12,289 bases of DNA from Bifidobacteriaceae bacterium (GCA_031278665.1 JAITKC010000282.1:1-12289), one strand, 5' to 3'. Positions 1-6,674 are shown, counted from the stretch's first letter. Translations and numbers: made by a program. The notes: generated from the letters alone by a model not told the origin.

Positions 1-271
1 CCAGCGCCGGCCCGATCGCCAAATACCCGCGCAGGCCGTAACTGGCGGCGCCGGCCAAGGCGGTCGGCATGATCGCGGCCAGCGAGGCGGCCGAGGCGCG
101 GCGCTGGTCCAGACGTCCCAGCCAAATCAGCAACGGCACCATGGCGATGCCGCCGCCGACTCCGAACATCCCGCTGGCCAACCCGCCGATCGCGCCGGCG
201 GCCGCGAACCGCCAAAGCGGGGCCGGCTGGTCCGCCGACGCCCGGCCGGCGGGCGGCCTGGAGCGGCTCAT
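1..271 (-). CDS. TauE/SafE family permease, N-terminal fragment
   Basis: This is the first 90 codons of a membrane protein that runs off the left edge. The family (COG0730) moves small anions such as sulfite, sulfoacetate or other organic acids across the cytoplasmic membrane; the substrate cannot be told here. After a short polar N-terminus (about residues 1-22, rich in Arg, Ala and Pro) comes a first hydrophobic helix. It runs into SGMFGVGGGIAMVPLL, matching the family hallmark of a Gly-rich G-x-G-G-G turn followed by a hydrophobic stretch. A second conserved block, ASAASLAAIMPTALAGAASY, resembles the family's A-x-x-T-S-L-x-x-x-x-x-T repeat region. I chose the ATG at 271, nine bases after the upstream stop; no strong ribosome-binding site is visible. 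It is probably the last recognised gene of the dapE operon. The family call is fairly sure, the function is not. Confidence 0.75.
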   Translation of the reverse strand, partial: MSRSRPPAGRASADQPAPLWRFAAAGAIGGLASGMFGVGGGIAMVPLLIWLGRLDQRRASAASLAAIMPTALAGAASYGLRGYLAIGPAL

Positions 272-280
272 CGGCTGGCT

Positions 281-505
281 CTAGAACTCTGGTCGGCCGA
301 CGGCGGTTGGCGAGGCGGCCGCCTCGGCGCGGCGACGGCGGGCGTCGTCCCACTCCTGGCGGGCGACGGGCTTCGGCATGCCGATGTCGAGACGCCCGTT
401 GGCCGCGGCCAAGGCCACCAGGACGGCGCCGACCATCAAGGCGATCAGGGCCAGCGGGATGGGCGCGGCGAACCCGCCGAAGAAGATCCCCAGTTTGTCC
501 AGCAT
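281..505 (-). CDS. small single-pass membrane protein, unknown function
   Basis: This 74-residue protein is not recognised. One hydrophobic segment at about residues 14-35 (PIPLALIALMVGAVLVALAA) follows a short N-terminus, MLDKLGIFFGGFA. A charged tail follows, with a WDDARRRRAEAAA stretch likely to be helical and cytosolic. The start is well supported because its ATG overlaps the LOG gene stop as TGATG, a typical translational-coupling junction. An open frame continues upstream in the same frame inside the LOG gene but is only that gene's shadow. The product lies nine bases before the permease gene, so it may be an accessory subunit or simply a co-transcribed membrane protein. Small membrane proteins with a cytosolic tail, some carrying a DivIVA-like domain, are known near dapE/LOG genes in actinobacteria. 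This one lacks any DivIVA-like sequence that I can see. Confidence 0.6.
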   Translation of the reverse strand: MLDKLGIFFGGFAAPIPLALIALMVGAVLVALAAANGRLDIGMPKPVARQEWDDARRRRAEAAASPTAVGRPEF

Positions 506-1263
506 CAGTGTCGCCCCATGCCGCCCCGCCTGGGCGTCCGGGCCGCCGCCGCGATCACCGCCATGGCCTCGGCCGGAGTGTCCGCCAGCGAGAACAGGTC
601 GAGGTCGGCGGCGGCCATGGCCCCGGACCGGACAACCCGCTCGCGCAGCCAACCGGTCAGACCGCCCCAGTAGTCCGAGCCCATCAGAACTATTGGGAAA
701 CCCTCGATTTTGTCGGTCTGGACCAGCGTCAAAGACTCAAACAACTCGTCCAGGGTGCCCAGGCCGCCGGGGAAGGCGACGAATCCCTTGGCGTACTTGA
801 CGAACATGACTTTGCGGGCGAAGAAGTAGCGGAAGTCGACGCCCAGATCGACCCACCGGTTCATGCCCTGTTCGACGGGCAGTTCGATGCCGAGCCCAAT
901 CGACAGCCCGCCGGCCTCGTGGGCGCCGCGATTGGCCGCCGCCATGATGCCGGGGCCGCCGCCGGTGATGACGCCGTAGCCGGCGCCCGCCAACAGGCCG
1001 GCCAACTCGCGGGCGGCCTGGTACCAGCGGTCTTCCGGTTTGGTCCGGGCGGAGCCGAAAACCGAAATGGCCGGGCCGACTTGGTCCAAGGCGTCGAAGG
1101 CGGCGACTAACTCGGCTTGAATGCGCATCACCCGCCAGGGGTCGGAGTGCCGCCAGTCCGAGTCGGCCGTCTCAGTCAAAAAGGCCTGGTCGGTGGTCTG
1201 GCTGGGGACCTGCGAGCCCCGGTAGATGAGCGGCCCGGTGCGGTAAACGGGGTTGTCGGTCAC
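505..1263 (-). CDS. LOG family protein (TIGR00730 Rossmann fold)
   Basis: This is a 252-residue cytosolic protein of the LOG family. Characterised members are phosphoribohydrolases that release free base from nucleoside 5'-monophosphates, including cytokinin precursors. The signature residues are present: GGGPGIMAAAN at 101-111, the R150-K151 pair, and PGGLGTLDELFE at 165-176, which matches the family PGGxGTxxE active-site loop. A 60-residue N-terminal extension precedes the Rossmann core, as in actinobacterial members. The start is GTG at 1263, nine bases after the dapE stop, with a weak GGGCGG upstream. The stop overlaps the next ATG by one base. Its position directly behind dapE is a familiar actinobacterial arrangement. 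The biological substrate in bacteria of this type is uncertain, and older 'lysine decarboxylase' labels for the family are not supported by the motifs. Confidence 0.92.
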   Translation of the reverse strand: MTDNPVYRTGPLIYRGSQVPSQTTDQAFLTETADSDWRHSDPWRVMRIQAELVAAFDALDQVGPAISVFGSARTKPEDRWYQAARELAGLLAGAGYGVITGGGPGIMAAANRGAHEAGGLSIGLGIELPVEQGMNRWVDLGVDFRYFFARKVMFVKYAKGFVAFPGGLGTLDELFESLTLVQTDKIEGFPIVLMGSDYWGGLTGWLRERVVRSGAMAAADLDLFSLADTPAEAMAVIAAAARTPRRGGMGRH

Positions 1264-1272
1264 CCGCCCAGA

Positions 1273-2343
1273 CTAACCCCCGAAATACTCGGTCAAGATC
1301 GCCGCCACCCGATCGATCTGCTCGGCCGGACAGGCCTCGTCGTCCCGATGCGCCCTCGACGGGTCGCCCGGGCCCAAGTTGACGGCCGGAATGCCAAAGG
1401 CGGCGAAGCGGGCCACGTCGGTCCAGCCCTGTTTGGCGGCCGGCCGGCCGCCGCCGTGGGCCGCGACCACCGCCGCCAGGCGGGCGATCGCCGGGTCCGA
1501 CAGCCCGGGCCGGGCGGCCGGGGCCGAATCGACCACTTCGACGCGGTAGCCGGAGAACAAGGCCTCGACGATGCGCGCCGCCTCGGCCTCGGATTTGTCC
1601 GGGGCGAAGCGGTAGTTGACGGTCAGGCTCGCCCGGTCCGGCACGACGTTGGCGGCTATCCCGCCGGCGACGCCGACCGCCCCCAGCGCCTCGCGGTAGT
1701 CGAGGCCGTCGACGCGGATCACCGCCGGCTCGAATTGAACCAGGCGGTCGAGCGCCGGGGCCAGTTTGTGGATGGCGTTGACGCCCATCCATGGCCGGGC
1801 GGTATGGGCGGCCTTGCCCTCGGCGGTGACGACAGCCCGGAGGGTGCCGTTGCAGCCGCCGGCCAACGCCGCGTTAGTCGGCTCGCCCAGAATCGCGAAG
1901 TCCGCCTCCAGCCAGTCCGGATGATTCCGCATCACTCTGCCCAGACCGGATTTGGCCGCCGCCACCTCCTCGTGATCGTAAAACACCCAGGTCACATCGC
2001 TGCTCGGCTCGACCAGCCGGGCCGCCGCCGCCAGCATCGCGGCCAGTCCGCCCTTCATGTCGACCGAGCCGCGGCCCCACAAGACGCCGTCCGCCAAGCG
2101 GCCCGGCAGATTGCCCGCCACCGGCACGGTGTCGAGGTGGCCGGCCACGACCACGCGCCGAGCCCGCCCGAGGTTCGTCCGGGCGACGATGGCGTCCGCG
2201 TCGCGGTCGCAGCGCAGGTGGGGCTGGGCGGCCAAGGCGAGTTCGACGGCATCGGACAAAGTCTTCTCATCACCCGACACGGACGGAATGTTGACCAATT
2301 GGAGCGCCAACTCGGGGGTCGGCAGCCCAAGATCGAGTCGCAC
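1273..2343 (-). CDS. dapE: succinyl-diaminopimelate desuccinylase
   Basis: This 356-residue M20 metallopeptidase-fold enzyme hydrolyses N-succinyl-LL-2,6-diaminopimelate to succinate and LL-diaminopimelate, the step that feeds lysine and peptidoglycan synthesis. Visible metal and catalytic residues are GHLDTVP (H69, D71), GRGSVDMKGG with D95, YDHEE (E125/E126), LGEPT with E154, and a C-terminal H332 in AHRDDE. AAHTARPWMG around H180 marks the lid or dimerisation domain. Length and motif spelling fit the actinobacterial DapE type. The start is GTG at 2343. No Shine-Dalgarno sequence precedes it; instead TAACCT ends six bases upstream, suggesting a leaderless transcript. It heads the leftward set dapE, LOG, small membrane protein and permease. 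M20 relatives such as ArgE or carboxypeptidases share the fold, but divergent dapD next door makes DapE much the best choice. Confidence 0.93.
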   Translation of the reverse strand: MRLDLGLPTPELALQLVNIPSVSGDEKTLSDAVELALAAQPHLRCDRDADAIVARTNLGRARRVVVAGHLDTVPVAGNLPGRLADGVLWGRGSVDMKGGLAAMLAAAARLVEPSSDVTWVFYDHEEVAAAKSGLGRVMRNHPDWLEADFAILGEPTNAALAGGCNGTLRAVVTAEGKAAHTARPWMGVNAIHKLAPALDRLVQFEPAVIRVDGLDYREALGAVGVAGGIAANVVPDRASLTVNYRFAPDKSEAEAARIVEALFSGYRVEVVDSAPAARPGLSDPAIARLAAVVAAHGGGRPAAKQGWTDVARFAAFGIPAVNLGPGDPSRAHRDDEACPAEQIDRVAAILTEYFGG

Positions 2344-2495
2344 TTAGGCAGGTTACCGCCAATTCAAACCGCCCGGAATCGCGGCCGGGCGCCGATCGGG
2401 GTGGACGGCGAACGCCGGGTGGGCCGGGCGGGCCTGGGCCAGCCGGTCCCAGGGGCGGACGGGACCGGCGGCGCGGGCGGCTAACCTGGTGGCCC
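2344..2495. promoter_or_regulatory. divergent dapE/dapD promoter region
   Basis: This 152-base gap lies between the outward-facing dapE and dapD genes. Each start codon is closely preceded by the same hexamer, TAACCT. On the minus strand it occupies 2355-2350, then six bases, then the dapE GTG. On the plus strand it occupies 2482-2487, then eight bases, then the dapD ATG. TAnnnT is the usual actinobacterial -10 form, and this spacing would put transcription starts at or beside the start codons. No clear -35 element is seen for either gene. The rest of the gap is GC-rich and shows nothing else that I can name. Confidence 0.55.
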
Positions 2496-3512
2496 ATGAG
2501 CGAACGACTTGCCTGGGGTGTCGGCCTGGCCTGGATCAGCCCGCAGGCCGGCGCCCTGGACTTTTGGTGCCCGGCGCCGCGCTTGGGCCCGCCGCCCGGA
2601 CCGGCGTCCGGCCCGGTGTTTGACTCGGCGTCCGACTTGGGCGCGGCCTGGCCCGGCGAGGTCGAACTGACGCCCCTCGGCGGCGAAGACCGCGAACGCG
2701 GCCTGGTCCGCGTCATCCGACGGGTCGGCGCCGACCTGGACCGGCCGCCAGCCGGCGCGGAGGACGCCTATCTGCGCCTGCAGTTGCTCTCCCACCGCTT
2801 GGTCCGTCCCGGCGGCGTCAACCTCGACGGCGTCTTCGGCGTCTTGCCGAACGTTGTTTGGACCAGCGCCGGCCCCTGCCTGCCGGACGGCTTCGAGTCC
2901 ACCCGCCTGCGCCTTCAGGCGGCCGGCCGGGGTCCGGTGCGAGTCCACGGAGTCGACAAATTCCCGGCCATGACCGACTACGTGGTGCCGACCGGCGTGC
3001 GCCTGGCCGACTCCGCCCGCGTCCGCCTTGGCGCCCATCTGGCGCCCGGCACCACCGTGATGCACGAGGGATTCGTCAATTTCAACGCCGGCACCCTCGG
3101 CGCGTCGATGGTCGAGGGCCGGGTCTCCCAAGGCGTGAGCGTGGCCGACGGCGCCGACATCGGCGGCGGCGCGTCGATTATGGGCACCCTGTCCGGCGGC
3201 GGCCAGACCCGGATCACCGTCGGCCCGCGCTCTTTGATCGGCGCCAACGCCGGCATCGGCATCTCGCTCGGCGCCGATTGCGTGGTCGAGGCCGGCCTAT
3301 ATGTCACCGCCGGCGCCAAGGTGACGGTTTTGGGCCAAACGGCCGGCGCGGTCGCCGGTGCCGCTCAACCCGGCCGCGTCGTCAAGGCCGCCGAGTTGTC
3401 GGGCCAGGACGGCTGGCTGTTCCGCCGCAACTCCTCGACCGGAGCGGTCGAGGCGCTCCGGCGCGCCCGCCGGGCGGGCGCCGAACTGAACGCGGAATTA
3501 CATGCGAACTAG
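2496..3512 (+). CDS. dapD: 2,3,4,5-tetrahydropyridine-2,6-dicarboxylate N-succinyltransferase
   Basis: This 338-residue enzyme transfers succinyl from succinyl-CoA to tetrahydrodipicolinate, the committed step of the succinylase branch to diaminopimelate and lysine. The N-terminal part (to about residue 160) is the actinobacterial globular domain. From about residue 165 a left-handed beta-helix of hexapeptide repeats follows: VRLADSARVRLGAHLAPGTT, then MHEGFVNFNAGTLGASMVEG at 189-208. E207 in MVEGR corresponds to the glutamate proposed as catalytic in the Mycobacterium tuberculosis enzyme. The C-terminal tail (about 300-338) includes GWLFRRNSSTGAVEA. The start is ATG at 2496; eight bases before it a TAACCT box suggests a leaderless transcript. 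Its 3' end overlaps the next gene by 11 bases. Divergent dapE and the nearby dapC fragment make the pathway assignment firm. Confidence 0.95.
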   Translation: MSERLAWGVGLAWISPQAGALDFWCPAPRLGPPPGPASGPVFDSASDLGAAWPGEVELTPLGGEDRERGLVRVIRRVGADLDRPPAGAEDAYLRLQLLSHRLVRPGGVNLDGVFGVLPNVVWTSAGPCLPDGFESTRLRLQAAGRGPVRVHGVDKFPAMTDYVVPTGVRLADSARVRLGAHLAPGTTVMHEGFVNFNAGTLGASMVEGRVSQGVSVADGADIGGGASIMGTLSGGGQTRITVGPRSLIGANAGIGISLGADCVVEAGLYVTAGAKVTVLGQTAGAVAGAAQPGRVVKAAELSGQDGWLFRRNSSTGAVEALRRARRAGAELNAELHAN

Positions 3513-4509
3513 CCGGCATCGGGCGTCGGGGAGGCGACCGGCCGGGCGGTCCGCCCGACCGGGAACGTCCCGGACGGCGGCGCGCGCCCGGCCCGGCCGG
3601 CGGACCGGCTGGCGGCGGCCGTTGACGGCGGCCCTGATAGTCGTGGCGGCGGCGGCGATGCTGACCGGCGGCGCTTTGGCGGCCGTCAACCACTTCCTGG
3701 GCGCCTGGACCGCCCCAAGCGACGCGATCCGGCCGCGCTGCGTCGCGACAACCGAACTGGGAGAAGCCAGCCTCGACCCCGAACAGGCCGCCAACGCCGC
3801 CTTGATCGCGGCCGTCGGCCAGGCGCGCTCGATGAGCCCGCGAGCCGTCGCAATCGCCTTGGCCACCGCCATGCAGGAGTCCAAACTGAGGAACCTCGAC
3901 TACGGCGACCGCGACTCGCTCGGACTGTTCCAACAGCGGCCGTCCCAGGACTGGGGATCGCCCGAGGAGATCATGGACCCGCTTTATTCGGCCGGCGAGT
4001 TCTACTCCGCGCTGGCCCAGGTCCCCGGATTCGAGACCATGGCGATCACCGAGGCCGCCCAGGCCGTCCAACGCTCGGCCTTTCCCGACGCCTACGCCAA
4101 CCACGAGATCGCCGCCCGGTCCTTGGCCTCGACCCTGACCGGCCACACCCCCGGCGGCCTGACCTGTGTTCTAGGCTCGGCGGACGAGCCCGCCAGCGCC
4201 GCCCGGGTGGTCGGCGCGTTCCGCTCGGAGTGGGGCGACGCGCCGGCCGACCTGGCCACCGTCGCCGACGGCTGGGCCGGCGCCGGGACCACGCCGCCCC
4301 AGCCGACCGAGGTCGCGTTGCGGGCCGACTCGACCACCCGGGCATGGGCATACGCCCAATGGGCGGTGGCCAAGGCCGATCAACTCGGCATCGACTCCGT
4401 CACGGTCGAAGGCCGGGCCTGGACCCGTTCGGCCGGCGTCTGGGAGGCGGCCCCGAGCCCGGCCGAAGACCTCGGAACCGCCGGCCGCGTCACACTGCAA
4501 CTGGCCTGA
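3502..4509 (+). CDS. membrane-anchored lysozyme/transglycosylase-like protein
   Basis: The product is 335 residues long. It has a basic, disordered N-terminus (1-40, rich in Arg), one transmembrane helix at about 41-63 (LTAALIVVAAAAMLTGGALA), and an extracytoplasmic domain. That domain contains AIALATAMQESKLRN with a candidate catalytic E126, then SLGLFQQRPSQDWG at 139-152 and YSAGEFYSAL. This pattern is common in actinobacterial proteins resembling goose-type lysozymes and lytic transglycosylases, which are often left as hypothetical. C80 and C222 could form a disulfide outside the membrane. The C-terminal third (about 230-335) is an Ala-rich domain that I do not recognise. The start at 3502 lies inside the end of dapD, implying coupled expression. 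Genetic linkage to dapD suggests a role at the cell wall, but enzymatic activity is not shown by sequence alone. Confidence 0.75.
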   Translation: MRTSRHRASGRRPAGRSARPGTSRTAARARPGRRTGWRRPLTAALIVVAAAAMLTGGALAAVNHFLGAWTAPSDAIRPRCVATTELGEASLDPEQAANAALIAAVGQARSMSPRAVAIALATAMQESKLRNLDYGDRDSLGLFQQRPSQDWGSPEEIMDPLYSAGEFYSALAQVPGFETMAITEAAQAVQRSAFPDAYANHEIAARSLASTLTGHTPGGLTCVLGSADEPASAARVVGAFRSEWGDAPADLATVADGWAGAGTTPPQPTEVALRADSTTRAWAYAQWAVAKADQLGIDSVTVEGRAWTRSAGVWEAAPSPAEDLGTAGRVTLQLA

Positions 4510-4517
4510 ATAAAGCA

Positions 4518-5825
4518 CTACTTCCGCTGGTCGAGCGGCAGGTAGTCGCGTTTGGGGTAGCCCACGTAGACCTGGCGGGGGCGGCCGATCTTGCCGGCCG
4601 GGTCGGCGATCATCTCACGCCATTGGGCAATCCAGCCGGGCAGGCGCCCGAGCGCGAATAGCGGCGTGAACATCGACGCCGGGAAACCCATGGCCCGGTA
4701 GATGATGCCGGTGTAGAAATCGACGTTGGGGTAAAGCCGGCGCTCGATGAAGTAGTCGTCGCTCAGCGCCACCTGCTCGACCTCGTGGGCGATGTCGAGC
4801 AACTCGTCTTTGACGCCAAGGGCCTCCAGAACGGCGTCGGCTTGCCGTTTGACAATCGCGGCCCTGGGGTCGTAGCTCTTGTAGACGCGGTGGCCGAACC
4901 CCATCAGCCGCACCCCCGAGCGCCGGTCCTTGACCTGGTTCATGAAGTCCTTGGGGTCGATGTCGTTGTCGCGGATATGCGACAGCATGTTCAAGACCGC
5001 CTCGTTGGCGCCGCCGTGGAGAGGGCCGGAAAGCGCCGAGACGCCGCCGGCCACCGACATGTAGAGATTCGCCTGGGCCGAGCCGATCAGCCTGACCGAT
5101 GACGTGGAGCAGTTCTGCTCGTGGTCGGCGTGGAGGATCAACAAAGTGTCGAGGGCGCGGTAGAAGACCTCGGGGGCGTCGAACCGCTCGCCTGGCAGTT
5201 GGAAGGTCATGCGGGCGAAGTTCTCGATGTAACTTTGCCCGTGTTTGGGGTAAAGCAAGGCATTGCCTTGGGCTCGGCGATAGATGTAGCTGATGATTGT
5301 CGGCATTTTGGCTAGCATCAGCACCGTCGCCAAACTGACGGCCGCCGGGTCGAGCGAGTCGAGCGACTCCGGGTAGAAACCCGCCATCATGTTCACCGCC
5401 GCGCCCAAAGTGGCCATTGGATGGGCCCGGCGCGGCATCACCGAGAAGATCTGCCTGAAGTCGTCCGACAGGTACATGTGCTTGTCGATCCGGGTCTCGA
5501 AGGCCTCCAAATCGCGGGCGGCGGGCAACTCGCCCCGCATCAACAGCAGCGCCACCTCAAGAAACGTCGAGTGCTCGGCCAATTGCTCGATCGGATAGCC
5601 GCGGTAGCGCAGTATCCCGGCGTCGCCGTCGATAAACGTGATCTGGGAGGCGCAGGCGGCGGTGTTGAGGAATCCGGGGTCGAGGGAGACCAGACCGGTC
5701 TGTTGCAACAGGGGCGTTATCACCATTCCGTGATTGCCCTGGCTGGCGCGAGTCGTCGCCAGTTCGATGACCTTGTCGCCAATCTCAAGGCGGATCGGGG
5801 CCAGTTCGCGGTCGTCGGCAGACAT
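4518..5825 (-). CDS. gltA: citrate synthase (type II)
   Basis: This 435-residue enzyme condenses oxaloacetate with acetyl-CoA at the entry to the TCA cycle. Key blocks are ILHADHEQNCSTSSVR (H232, H235), SGPLHGGANEAVL with H270, MGFGHRVYKSYDPRA with H312, and PNVDFYTGIIYRAMG with D369. H270, H312 and D369 correspond to the E. coli catalytic residues H264, H305 and D362. The N-terminal beta-rich domain (to about residue 60) and the length are typical of the hexameric type II enzyme. I place the start at ATG 5825, not at the upstream in-frame start at 5885, because GAGGAGG ends about six bases before it. Its stop is eight bases from the convergent lysozyme-like gene, with no visible terminator between. 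A 2-methylcitrate synthase is a less likely alternative because no prp genes are nearby. Confidence 0.95.
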   Translation of the reverse strand: MSADDRELAPIRLEIGDKVIELATTRASQGNHGMVITPLLQQTGLVSLDPGFLNTAACASQITFIDGDAGILRYRGYPIEQLAEHSTFLEVALLLMRGELPAARDLEAFETRIDKHMYLSDDFRQIFSVMPRRAHPMATLGAAVNMMAGFYPESLDSLDPAAVSLATVLMLAKMPTIISYIYRRAQGNALLYPKHGQSYIENFARMTFQLPGERFDAPEVFYRALDTLLILHADHEQNCSTSSVRLIGSAQANLYMSVAGGVSALSGPLHGGANEAVLNMLSHIRDNDIDPKDFMNQVKDRRSGVRLMGFGHRVYKSYDPRAAIVKRQADAVLEALGVKDELLDIAHEVEQVALSDDYFIERRLYPNVDFYTGIIYRAMGFPASMFTPLFALGRLPGWIAQWREMIADPAGKIGRPRQVYVGYPKRDYLPLDQRK

Positions 5826-5831
5826 GCGGGA

Positions 5832-5838
5832 CCTCCTC
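5832..5838 (-). promoter_or_regulatory. gltA ribosome-binding site
   Basis: On the minus strand the sequence GAGGAGG followed by TCCCGC leads into ATG 5825. This is the strongest Shine-Dalgarno match in the window and decides the gltA start. Confidence 0.7.
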
Positions 5839-5909
5839 GGCTCGGCGCTGGTTCGTGACCAGCTCTTTAGACGGTTTTTGGACAATTATGCCGGGAATGA
5901 GGCTGCCGG

Positions 5910-5952
5910 GCCTGGGCCCCGGGCCGGGACCGGGCGCGGACCGGGCCCAGGC
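5910..5952. repeat. GC-rich inverted repeat, 10-bp arms
   Basis: GCCTGGGCCC at 5910-5919 is matched exactly by its reverse complement GGGCCCAGGC at 5943-5952, with a 23-base loop that is itself GC-rich. There is no T-run on either side, so it does not look like a standard intrinsic terminator. Confidence 0.6.
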
Positions 5953-5955
5953 TGG

Positions 5956-5979
5956 GCTCAGACTGGGCGCGGGCTGAGC
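5956..5979. repeat. second inverted repeat, 6-bp arms
   Basis: GCTCAG at 5956-5961 pairs with CTGAGC at 5974-5979 across 12 bases. It directly follows the larger inverted repeat, giving two tandem stem-loops upstream of the isomerase promoter. Confidence 0.45.
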
Positions 5980-6024
5980 GCGACCAAGGTTAGCGCGCAT
6001 CTGTAACAGCTTTTGTGTGGCTTC

Positions 6025-6041
6025 TCGCATGTGTCATGCGA
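6025..6041. promoter_or_regulatory. palindromic candidate operator upstream of the RpiB-like gene
   Basis: TCGCATG-TGT-CATGCGA is a perfect inverted repeat with 7-bp arms and a 3-base centre. It lies 55 bases before the isomerase start codon, just upstream of an AT-rich TGATAAGTT stretch (6045-6053) that could supply a -10 box such as TAAGTT (6048-6053). A repressor bound here would block that promoter. The DeoR-type regulator two genes along the cluster is the obvious candidate, but another regulator is possible. Confidence 0.5.
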
Positions 6042-6095
6042 TTCTGATAAGTTTGAGTCGCCAGGCGCAGTCCGATCCGACGAAAGGACAACTAT

Positions 6096-6587
6096 ATGCG
6101 CGAAGTCTCGACCGGCGCGCCGCCGCCTTGGCGCGTCGGAATCGGCGCCGATGACGCCGGGTTCGGCTACAAAGAAGCGATCAAACGCGACCTTTCGGTC
6201 AACCCACTGGTCGAGTCGGCGATCGACTTCGGCGTGGCCGGCGACGGGCAGGCCGCCTACGGGACGATCGCCTTCGCGGTGGCCGAGGCCGTTTCCGCCG
6301 GCAAACTCGACCGCGGGCTGTTGATCTGCGGCACCGGTCTGGGAATGGCGATCGCGGCCAACAAGGTCCCCGGCATAAGGGCGGCCGCGGCCCACGACTC
6401 GTTCTCGGTTGAGCGACTCGTCAGGTCCAACAACGCCCAGGTCCTGTGCTTGGGCCAGCGCGTCCTGGGAATCGAACTGGCCCGTCGCCTGGTGGCGGAA
6501 TGGCTCACTTATCGCTTCGACCCTAAGTCGGCCTCGGCCGCCAAAGTGGCCGTGATCTCGGCCTATGAGGGGCTGGGGCGGGTTTGA
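6096..6587 (+). CDS. RpiB/LacAB family sugar-phosphate isomerase, probably D-erythrulose-4-phosphate isomerase (EryI/DerI-like)
   Basis: This 163-residue protein has the RpiB fold. The active-site Cys lies in [20 protein letters not shown] (C78, with the anion-binding loop after it). H100 and the [12 protein letters not shown] block (111-122) also follow the family. Where classical RpiB reads DHAG near the N-terminus, this protein reads GADDAGFG (18-24), with D19 and D20. As I recall, the DDAG form and the [13 protein letters not shown] wording fit the erythrulose-phosphate branch better than ribose-5-phosphate isomerase or LacA/LacB. The inferred reaction is D-erythrulose-4-phosphate to D-erythrose-4-phosphate. 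GAAAGGA ends nine bases before the ATG, supporting this start. It is the first gene of the cluster and is separated from the regulator gene by 87 bases. A housekeeping or pentose role remains possible. Confidence 0.75.
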   Translation: MREVSTGAPPPWRVGIGADDAGFGYKEAIKRDLSVNPLVESAIDFGVAGDGQAAYGTIAFAVAEAVSAGKLDRGLLICGTGLGMAIAANKVPGIRAAAAHDSFSVERLVRSNNAQVLCLGQRVLGIELARRLVAEWLTYRFDPKSASAAKVAVISAYEGLGRV

Positions 6588-6638
6588 CGCCTGGCCGGGG
6601 TGGCCGGCGGCCGAATCTCGGCGCGCCCGCCGAGCGGC

Positions 6639-6644
6639 TATACT
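6639..6644 (+). promoter_or_regulatory. candidate -10 box of the DeoR-type regulator gene
   Basis: TATACT is one base from the TATAAT consensus and stands out in GC-rich surroundings, 30 bases before the regulator ATG. No convincing -35 lies 16-18 bases upstream. A TAGGAC Shine-Dalgarno-like sequence follows at 6665-6670. The regulator may therefore have its own promoter as well as read-through from the isomerase gene. Confidence 0.45.
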
Positions 6645-6674
6645 CGCCGCAACACCGCCGTCGATAGGACCCAA

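Larger units (their letters stand above)
5826..6095. promoter_or_regulatory. divergent gltA / tetritol-cluster intergenic region
   Basis: This gap contains, from left to right: the gltA ribosome-binding site; a short inverted repeat GCTGGT-TCGTG-ACCAGC at 5847-5863 in the gltA leader; an AT-rich dip at 5867-5890 whose minus strand reads CATAAT (5890-5885), the best candidate for a gltA -10 box; two GC-rich inverted repeats at 5910-5979; and the promoter/operator stretch of the isomerase gene from about 6010 to 6056. Only the inverted repeats and the Shine-Dalgarno sites are certain as sequence facts. Promoter assignments are inferred. Confidence 0.5.

Noticed and set aside
69..284. A 71-codon plus-strand frame at the left edge
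   Set aside because: The opposite strand encodes a TauE/SafE-like membrane start with the glycine-rich family motif, so this is its shadow.
1117..2484. A 455-codon open frame on the plus strand antisense to dapE
   Set aside because: It mirrors dapE codon structure, has no recognisable motif, and its composition (Arg, Gly, Ala, Asp, Val-rich) is typical of antisense frames in GC-rich DNA. dapE on the other strand has clear catalytic residues.
4505..4520. Possible terminator between the convergent lysozyme-like gene and gltA
   Set aside because: Only eight bases separate the stop codons and no stem-loop with a T-run is visible.
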